Source of the DNA: Asterias rubens
Lineage: Eukaryota; Echinodermata; Asteroidea; Forcipulatida; Asteriidae
Direction of reading: 5' to 3'
Assembly (NCBI RefSeq): GCF_902459465.1
Contig: NC_047070.1
Location: 12,382,001 to 12,446,000 of the forward strand
Length of the DNA: 64,000 nt
How positions within the stretch are numbered: position 1 is the first letter of the stretch; every line of letters begins with the position of its first letter. This document shows positions 57,069-64,000 of this stretch, one piece after another. Below the pieces are notes generated by a model. The model saw only the letters and a program-made list of their open reading frames with translations, made no database searches and was not told where the DNA came from. A program made the position numbers and the translations under genes.

Positions 57069-58861
57069 TTTGACATTCTATCATTTTTTGTTAATAGTGA
57101 AAACGCCCATTCCTATTTTCATTTATTTTATAACATCGTAGAGAAAACGTTTTTTAAAGATACCTTACAGTTTAGGCCGGTTCGCAGGAATTAAAGATGA
57201 TGGTTAGCCCGTATTCCTCAACAAAATGAAAGAACAAAATATTTACATATTTTTAACGCCAGGAACTGTAGGTAGAACGATTTTTATCCAGACCATTTCA
57301 TTCTGATTGGTTGAGCTCCGGTCAATCAGGAGAATGTGCAACTTACTGAATATTCATGACTGTTCGTTTCGCGCACACTGCGAAATTGTCAGCTATAATG
57401 TGTCACTTTGTGTACAGAAGTACATAATATTCAAGCACCAGACTGCTGCCCAATGTAAATTATTGAAATTGACGTCATAATACAGGAAAATGAAAAGGCT
57501 GATCCAGCCATTCACTGTATTTTGTAATCTTTGAAGTATATATAAAGTAAGTGGCAACAACTCTATATCCTGGGATAATTGCAATTTAACATATTTTGGC
57601 TTTCAGATCGTCTAAAAATCTGGCAATGCATCTGTAAATTGCTACTAGTTTCCCGGGGGATCCATAAGAAGTATAGTTTTTGTTTTTGTTTGAACAGCAA
57701 ATAAACCCACCAAGGATACAAGTCAATAAAACAAACTCAAGGCATCGTCAGATTTATGTCTATAATTTGTTATTTGGAAGCACAGCTTGCATACACACAG
57801 GTCACAGCTCGGGTATCAGGAAAATTTGCATAGTTCCGTTGGCTTATGCGTTCATGCGTTCGTATTTCCGTTTACAACAAACAACATATAAATTATTTCA
57901 AGTTAACCAACTAAAACACTATTCATCCATACCTAGTCAATCCAACTTACATAACACTTTCAAATACTAAAGTTTTAGTATGTGTTTGTGTTTGTTTGTT
58001 TGTTTGTTGGGGTGTTTGTTTAACCTGTTCGTTGAGTGAAATTGTTTGTCCTTTTGTCTCTTGGTTGGACTGACACACCTCTTGGTGACAGTGCAGGCAC
58101 TATTGTCAGTCCTGGCAAACCTGTAGTGTTGATGTCTTTCTGTTGTCCTCAGTCGTGTAGTACTTTTTTCTTTCTTTTTTTCTTTTACTGCCTGCCATCC
58201 TTTTTATATATCTTGATGTATCCCCCTTGTTACTGTTTTCCAATACAGATGTATGTTTTTATATAATTAATGTTTTAAAGAGTTGTTTCCTTTTCGTATA
58301 AATTTTTGTAATTTTTTGTATTTTATGTGAATTGCCAAATAATAATAATAATAATAAATGATAATAAAGGATGATTTGACCATCTTTGGACTAATTTAAT
58401 GATAGGCATACACTTTAAATTTTATTTAATTTTTATTTAATGTTAAATTGCTATCGGGGTGTAAAAACATATAACGCTTTCATGGTGCCTTGAACGAAAA
58501 AGAATTTAGTGAAAGATTAATGCTAGTTCGTTATAAGGCCCGCATCCTACCTGCAGTTATTAAAGAATATGTTACAATTCATAAACAACATTTCGAAGGG
58601 GCGTAGATAAATATAAAATATCAGATCTGCAACTGACAACATAGTGCTGTGCGAACTAAACATAGGCCTAATTTCCCAATAAAAGCATCGAACACATGGG
58701 TCCATCCATTTCCTGTAGGCATAGGCAAGCAAAAGTGACGAATCGATGGATTCAGCAAGGTATAATTCATCACAATCGGAACTCAATCACATGTGTAGAA
58801 GAACCCGGAAGTAGGCATACGCCACCTATTGACCATTGCAGTTTAGTAAACAAAATAAAAA
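57069..58861. other. Central spacer of the foldback element
   Basis: No transposase. A LINE-like 3' end lies at about 57970-58370: GTTTGTTTGTTTGTTTG, TTGATGTCTTTCTGTTGTCC, then an AATAATAATAATAATAAA tail. The rest is unassigned. Confidence 0.55.
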
Positions 58862-59565
58862 GTCCGACGGCCAACTCACAACTCCGACGGCCCAACTCAC
58901 AACTCCGACGGCTCTACTCACAACTACGACGGACAACCCACAACTCCGACGGACAACTCACAACTACGACGGACAACCCACAACTACGACACACAACTCA
59001 CAACTCCGACGGCCCAACTCACAACTCCGACGGACAGCCCACAACTCCGACGGCCCAACTCACAACTCCGACGGACAGCCCACAACTACGACGCCCAACT
59101 CACAACTCCGACGCCCCAACTCACAACTCCGACGGACCAACTCACAACTACGACGCACAACTCACAACTCCGACGGACAGCCCACAACTACGACGCACAA
59201 CTCACAACTCCGACGGACCAACTCACAACTACGACGCACAACTCACAACTCCGACGGCCCATGGAGGTAGAATTAGAATTCTACCTCCATGGACGGCCCA
59301 ACTCACAACTCCGACGGCCCAACTCACAACTCCGACGCCCCAACTCACAACTCCGACGGACCAACTCACAACTACGACGCACAACTCACAACTCCGACGG
59401 CCCAACTCACAACTCCGACGCCCCAACTCACAACTCCGACGGACAACTCACAACTACGACGGCCAACTCACAACTCCGACGGCCCAACTCACAACTCCGA
59501 CGCCCCAACTCACAACTCCGACGCCCCAACTCACAACTCCGACGGACAACTCACAACTACGACGG
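58862..59565. repeat. Right minisatellite arm of the foldback element
   Basis: About 34 units of CAACTCACAACTCCGACGG and ...TACGACGG. The array is broken once, at 59258-59291, by a perfect palindrome not present in the left arm. Confidence 0.95.
59258..59291. repeat. 16-bp perfect inverted repeat in the right arm
   Basis: CCATGGAGGTAGAATT, AG, AATTCTACCTCCATGG: 34 bp, exact. It separates two blocks of minisatellite units. It may be a relic of a small insertion or a recombination product. Confidence 0.95.
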
Positions 59566-59596
59566 AGGCTGTCCTCTATGGAACACCATACGTATG

Positions 59597-59719
59597 AGAT
59601 TGCAGGTCTCTGAAACGCTTGTATCTCTTCGCTCTAACATTCCTCATGAATTTGCTAGGAAACCACGTTCCCTCACTGAATTGGACCGATGGAAAGCCAC
59701 TGAATTCAGATTGTTTGCG
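59597..59719 (+). pseudogene. tnp2-like transposase, downstream fragment
   Basis: VSETLVSLRSNIPHEFARKP then RSLTELDRWKATEFRLFA and a stop. ARKPRSL-x-E-x-x-RWKATEFR is the block that normally follows the DYMHLV region by some tens of residues. A CAG at 59604-59606 could be a splice acceptor. If so, the foldback element inserted into an intron. The rest of the gene is lost. Confidence 0.7.
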
Positions 59720-59789
59720 TAGCGTTAATGTAGTGTATGGATAGTACGCCAGGCCTAATACGGTTTTGTTTTGCAAACTAAAACAAGGA

Positions 59790-59905
59790 GAACGTCTTGT
59801 AGCCCCATAGCCTTGAAGTGTGACGTCAGATGTTCAGGCTGAACGTCTTGATCGCTCGGCCCCTCAGCGGGGGCCGAGCAACAACGTCTTGCACCAAGAC
59901 TAGAA
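59790..59905. mobile_element. Short hairpin MITE (AACGTCTTG ends)
   Basis: GAACGTCTTGTAG at the left and CAACGTCTTGCACCAAGACT at the right, with an inner hairpin CGGCCCCTCAGCGGGGGCCG (59858-59877). Related to 11161-11265. Confidence 0.55.
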
Positions 59906-60048
59906 CGCTGGAGGAGATTGGTTCAAAAGAGGGCGCTGTTATTAATTTGTCTGTGCAAAAGAAGCAGGTCAATTAGAGGTCAACAGTTCTCCGTGCCATC
60001 CATCTGTCCAAAATACAACTTAACAATTTAGTTTGGCAAGAAGTAAAA

Positions 60049-60166
60049 ATGAATTCTTCTCCCATGCAGATTGATTGTCTTATTCCTACAGTTCTAGTAA
60101 TCATTGCTGTGTTGGTTGGAGCAATTTTATTTTACGTGAGTAAGCTTAAGAAGTCTGCTGGTGGTG
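60049..60166 (+). CDS. Possible first exon of a single-pass membrane protein
   Basis: ATG at 60049 opens MNSSPMQIDCLIPTVLVIIA then VLVGAILFYVSKLKKSAGG, ending at donor GTAAGT (60167). The predicted protein has a short N-terminus, a helix of about 20 hydrophobic residues and a basic stop-transfer KLKK, a type III or signal-anchor layout. A phase-1 donor and a Gly-rich end look like a real exon. Cytochrome b5 reductases and P450 reductases begin this way, but I cannot identify the family from 39 residues. The next exon is not found in the window; element Y lies at once downstream. Confidence 0.55.
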
Positions 60167-60232
60167 GTAAGTAATTAATATTTATTAAAAATAATTGAGA
60201 GAGACTCCCCAACCATAATATAATATTAATAT

Positions 60233-61212
60233 CCTCCTCTTACCAGTTTTCACGGTATTATGCCTTTTTCTTTGAATTGGGAAACAAATAATGATGCGAT
60301 ATATCAACCGATGCCCTAATTATCTTCATTTGTTTATATTAAGTATGCAAACATAAATTAAAACTTGATGGACATTGAAATGTTCTCACCACACACCGAT
60401 CTCCAATGACTTCAACTGGTCCCATTTGTTTTTCCTGTTTTCACGGCAAACGAGAAAGTATGGTTTCCCGGTGAAGCCATACATGGAAGAAACATCTGCA
60501 GTGACTACAAGTGTTCTTTGAGACTCTCTGTATGACTATATAGCCAGCAGTTGTCTTAATTTTATTCCCAATATTTTTTTATTAAATTTTAAAAATTACC
60601 ATGGTAACTTGCAAAAAAATTAAAACAATAATAAAAAGTGTGAATAATTACTGGCTTTCAAAGCTGATTTATTATTTTTATTATTATTTTTTTATTTCTT
60701 AATATTTATAATAAAGCGTATAAATAAACAGTGATAATTGAATCAACAAGCTGATGTTTAAATGTTAATATTAATAATAATATTGATATGAGGGTTAAAA
60801 AATAAAAATCTCCAAAAATATTAGAAAATGATATAAGGCACATGGCTTCTATAAGCCTCTGTATTTTTTTTCCAGAATGCTCAGCAAAATATTCAGTCAC
60901 ATGGTTTGATCATCATGAATTGTGAATTGAAATAGTGTTTGATGAAACTTTTTCGGTGGGCAAATATTTTTATTATGGCCTCAACATTTTGACATATTTT
61001 TTGTACCTGGTAGAAATGCCTAAAATACCAAACTTTTTGCATTTACAAGTGCAAATAACCAATGGAGCCTTACGTGTTGGTCAAGGGAGAGGAGACTCTT
61101 TGCTTGGCAAATAAAACCACAACATTTTTATCTAGGGACTGTTTACATCGTGCACAGATTTGCCACGATTTTAATTTAGGGACACCTCGAAAACAGGACC
61201 TCCTACGATATC
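60233..61212. mobile_element. Element Y, uninterrupted copy
   Basis: ATATCCTCCTCTTACCAGTT at 60229 to ACAGGACCTCCTACGATAT at 61212. Inverse of 46709-47097 plus 52166-52795. Short similar ends (CC-GTTTTC next to ATATC) may be degenerate terminal repeats. No long ORF with a domain; non-autonomous. Confidence 0.8.
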
Positions 61213-62295
61213 ATAAAAGACATGATCATGCCCTGCAAAGTATCCTGGTGTCATGTGTTTTCAGTAGGATAACAGGAAAATTGTTCACAATCAAAAACTG
61301 AATGTTTTTTATTTTAAATCATCTATCCAATTTTTTAACAATAACACTTACACTTCATGGTGTGTTGAAATTTTTAAAGTTTTGGTTTTACGTTGCGAGA
61401 GACAGTCCGCCATTAACAGTGCTTATGCATGCACGACATTGGAGTAACGTCATATTTTTCACACCTTTCATTGGTTGGTATTTTAGTGAATATTCAGAAG
61501 CTAGTATGGCGTGCAAAATAAATCAAAAATATTATTCAATTACTACTTAACAAATTTAATTACATTTTTGTCCTTTCAGGCATTATGGCTACTATATTAG
61601 AATCCAGAGATATCATAAGGCATGAAAGTAAAACACCCCACCCCCCCTTGAAGCACACACACTTCATAACAATCCCTTTTCCCCCATTTCAGACCAGTAA
61701 TGTTTGGTTTCAGGAGATAAGAAACCAATCTATGATATTTTCTCTTTAATATAGACTTAATATATATTACGCTAAATCAGAATTTATTACAGTATGCAGT
61801 TAATCAAAAAAAAAAAAAATCCACATATTTTTCACTTAAATAATTTTAATTTTTTCCCCATATTGGCACACCATAGAATCCCAAAAAGTAACCACCTCAC
61901 GTGATCCATCTACTGACTAAAGCAGAATGAAACTCAATCTTGCAGATAGTAATTTTCGTTTGAACTTTCGATGTTTCTTTGACTCATTTGAATGTTGGCA
62001 TAATAATGCACTAGTGATTTGTACAAAAAATCAATCATGTTATAAATGTTTGAGCATAACCAACAACAGGAAACTTTATTCTCAGCATGATTAAGCCTGA
62101 TGAAAATACAAACCGTGAGTAAACTGCATAGCTTCTGTCACCAGTGCAGCTTGCTCAATCTCGCGGTAAACAAGAATCAAAGTTGGGGTTCGAAAACATA
62201 TGAGGGTCGAAAACATATGACGCTACGATACAACAATGCATACTCTCTCTCAGGTATTTAATTGATTGATGGTCTACCATGACTGTCTTGGTCTA
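61213..62295. other. Right-hand region, no recognised gene
   Basis: A short open stretch after TTTGTCCTTTCAG (61567-61579) could be an exon in phase with 60049-60166, but it has no recognisable domain and runs into a poly-C tract. I do not call it. The rest is AT-rich. Confidence 0.4.
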
Positions 62296-62304
62296 GGACT
62301 CTCT

Positions 62305-62399
62305 TAGACCCAGTAACTGTACTCCTTTTTCGAAATTTTTACATTCTCTGTCGTACTAGCTCGAAAAAAAGGAGTACAGCGCCCCAGTTACTGGGTCTA
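62305..62399. repeat. Inverted repeat with AGACCCAGTAACTG arms
   Basis: AGACCCAGTAACTGTACTCC then TTTTTCGA is mirrored by TCGAAAAAAAGGAGTACAGC then CCAGTTACTGGGTCT. A similar half-site (CCCAGTTCCGAATCCTGGGTCT) lies at 62523-62544. Confidence 0.8.
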
Positions 62400-62585
62400 G
62401 TAGAATAAAGGATGCTAGATCCCAATAAAACTGTCTGGTTCTGGTTGATAACCAATGCGCACAATGGTTGAGATCCAATTCAAAAATGCAAATGTCAAAA
62501 TTGTTTGAAATTAGTACAGAGCCCCAGTTCCGAATCCTGGGTCTAGGTGGAAGCTACTGGCTGCAGTGGTGGGTACTCCTACCTA

Positions 62586-62678
62586 GTCCTACTCCTAGAA
62601 CTACATGATGATGAGGTTCATTCCGCTATATTGTAGCAGAATGAACCTCTAGCTAGTTCTAGGACTCTCAAGTACATG
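62586..62678. repeat. Hairpin with GAGGTTCATTC arms
   Basis: TCCTAGAACTA...GAGGTTCATTCCGCTA and TAGCAGAATGAACCTC...TAGTTCTAGGA are inverted around ATATTG near 62630. Probably a small MITE. Confidence 0.75.
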
Positions 62679-62899
62679 TAGTACTTTTACTCGTGATAAC
62701 TTTCCTCACATGTCACAGCGCTGCCATTTTTTAACTAATTTTTACAAAAAGGGATATCTCATTCATTGAGGTAAATTAGATACCATATTATTTTATATCA
62801 AATGAAAAAGATGTGGCGCCATACAGAAACTTTTCCCTACTACGTACATGTAGTACATGTAGGACTAGTACTACTTTACCAGACTAGTATTATTAAACA

Positions 62900-63526
62900 T
62901 GGGATAGTTTTACATAACTTTCTAGATCTGCAACAACACCAAATTGTATTTTTTTTTTTAGTCCCAACTTGGTTTAAGAGAATTAAATAACTAACAGCAA
63001 ACTTTGAGGGGTGTTATTTCCACACAGTTTGCAAGTTTATTGAAAACAAAACTCTCCTTCAATACTTTCACTTTAAAATTTTAAAGGAAGAATGGTCTTA
63101 TATGAAATAAAATCACAATGGATTTAGTCAGCAAACTTCTACTTCTTGATTTGACAATGTTCAGTTTTGAGTTAACAGTAACTACAACTTACGGTTTTCA
63201 ATGCGTCGTACTCTTGGATTATGCTGGTTGGAACTGCTTGCCGGGCTGCTTGCCCTCATACATGTGTTGGCTGGCTGGCGGCAATGCCGCGATCAAGTTT
63301 TAAATGATTTGCCTCAGTGGCTGAGTCCACTGAGCTTCGACTTTGGCATAAAAATTGTATGCCAACTGCTGCACAAATCTGCCTCAGGAACATGCACTGG
63401 TTGGTGGCTAGAGCAGAACCTCACACACCTTCTTACTCTCAGGTTTTGATGTCAACTGACTTCTCACAGTATTTGCACAAAGTTCTTTCTCACTCACTTT
63501 CGTTGTTTTCAGCCACACCCTAACTA
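62900..63526. other. Intergenic filler
   Basis: Several short ORFs, none with a domain. GTACATGTAGTACATGTAGG at 62843-62862 precedes it. I see nothing else to annotate. Confidence 0.4.
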
Positions 63527-63860
63527 ATTGTAGCTGTTTCGTAGCGCAGCGCAGCGCAGCGAACGAAACACCTCTTGTTTTCGTTTAAGTTTTTTTATTT
63601 TTTTTTATTTGTCTTTTTCAGAACCAAAATGTTCTTCGCGCTGTTTTGTACTTTTCCCATTAAGCGATTGCATTGGAACTTTCAGAGAGGAAAGGTATTC
63701 ATGCAATGGTCAACATGTTGTAATTGATGACATCATCACCTGTCACATCATGTCACCTTAAATTTTTCTATATAAAATATTTGAAAATCTATAACAAATC
63801 ACCCACAAGTGACCGTAGGTTTCTGTTTATGGGATTGGGTTGGAATAAAAAAGATTTTTC
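63527..63860 (-). mobile_element. Helitron-like element D fragment
   Basis: Read on the minus strand, 63600-63840 parallels 32890-33110 of element C (GGTTTCTGTTTATG is the complement of a segment near 32898). It ends with a longer hairpin (GTTTCGTTCGCTGCG and CGCTACGAAAC, 63533-63570) followed by AGCTAC. Its hairpin loop carries a CGCTG repeat not seen in C. Confidence 0.55.
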
Positions 63861-63889
63861 TTTGGTTTTTGTAACCCATATATACGATG

Positions 63890-64000
63890 ATGTGTGTAGC
63901 ACTGTATACTCAGTACTTTCCCGTGTCATGTGAAAAAAATCACAGGCATATTACTCAGATGGGAATCGAACCCCTGACCTTTGCAATTCTAGAGCAGTGT
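63890..64000 (-). repeat. SINE family B, minus-strand copy cut by the window end
   Basis: The complement gives ACACTGCTCTAGAATTGCAA, GGGGTTCGATTCCCATCTGA, GCCTGTGATTTTTTTCACA and AAGTACTGAGTATACAGTGC, matching the 36.4-kb units. The head lies beyond the window. Confidence 0.85.

Larger units (their letters stand above)
56456..59590. mobile_element. Foldback transposon with inverted minisatellite arms, 3,135 bp
   Basis: A 31-bp terminal repeat (56456-56486, starting TATGGTGTTCCATAGAGGAC) is matched exactly by its complement at 59560-59590. A 6-bp target duplication CGTATG (56450-56455, 59591-59596) flanks it; GTAT with a one-base longer terminal repeat is an alternative reading. Inside each end lies an arm of about 20-bp repeats: CGTCGGAGTTGTGAGTTGG units at 56483-57068, and the complementary CAACTCACAACTCCGACGG units at 58862-59565. 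The middle (57069-58861) carries no transposase. The architecture is that of Drosophila FB elements. Confidence 0.95.

Noticed and set aside
56483..59565. CRISPR array or long repetitive proteins in the 20-bp repeats
   Set aside because: The units are contiguous without unique spacers, in a eukaryotic context, and the long frames exist only because the unit length is close to a multiple of three without stops. They are minisatellite arms.
61567..61640. Second exon of the membrane-anchored gene
   Set aside because: A fair acceptor and a compatible phase, but the peptide has no domain and runs into a poly-C tract. Not enough to call.

Overview
The window looks like nuclear DNA of a marine invertebrate, most likely an echinoderm and perhaps a sea star. 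That is my inference from the mix of interspersed repeats and from the style of the one host gene; it is not proven. The sequence is AT-rich and almost entirely transposable elements (TEs). No prokaryotic features are present.

Host genes. The only recognisable host gene is CIAO1, a WD40 protein of cytosolic iron-sulfur assembly, on the minus strand. Exon 1 (52816-53005), exon 2 (26660-26929) and exon 3 (4520-4611) join with consistent phases and GT/AG splice sites. Introns 1 and 2 are about 25.9 kb and 22.0 kb, and the rest of the gene must lie left of the window. A possible first exon of a small single-pass membrane protein lies divergently at 60049-60166 (+). Everything else is mobile DNA in or beside these introns.

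Layout, left to right: THAP-like repeat copy 1 (1-290); 5' part of a Ty3/Gypsy element on the minus strand (430-4243) with a 939-bp DNA transposon in its RT; CIAO1 exon 3; a MITE and tRNA-derived SINEs (5.2-6.5 kb); ORF1 of a tyrosine-recombinase retrotransposon (6546-7246 and 15245-15600), split by a 7,995-bp PIF/Harbinger element (7247-15241) that carries both its transposase and its Myb-like protein; THAP-like repeat copy 2; a LINE scrap; a DIRS element (16911-23567, minus) with inverted terminal repeats and an internal complementary region, holding a Helitron-like element with five 330-bp repeats and a MITE; LINE debris; CIAO1 exon 2; MITEs (27-28.4 kb); two LINEs (28.9-31.0 and 33.6-36.2 kb), the second nested in a Helitron-like tandem pair; tandem SINEs; a second Gypsy (36.9-42.3 kb, minus) split by a 1,569-bp hAT-like insert; a Helitron-like dimer (43.0-45.1 kb); a 147-bp repeat array (45.5-46.6 kb); a short element split by an apparently intact 5,068-bp hAT transposon (47098-52165); CIAO1 exon 1; foldback palindromes (53.4-54.6 kb); a tnp2-like transposase gene split by a 3.1-kb foldback element with minisatellite arms (56456-59590); and repeats to the end.

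How it fits together. The nesting gives a relative order of insertion. In several cases target duplications, a restored reading frame or an uninterrupted second copy confirm the edges. The best candidates for recent activity are the hAT element, whose two-exon ORF I read as open throughout, and the Harbinger element, whose four-exon transposase has only one visible frameshift.
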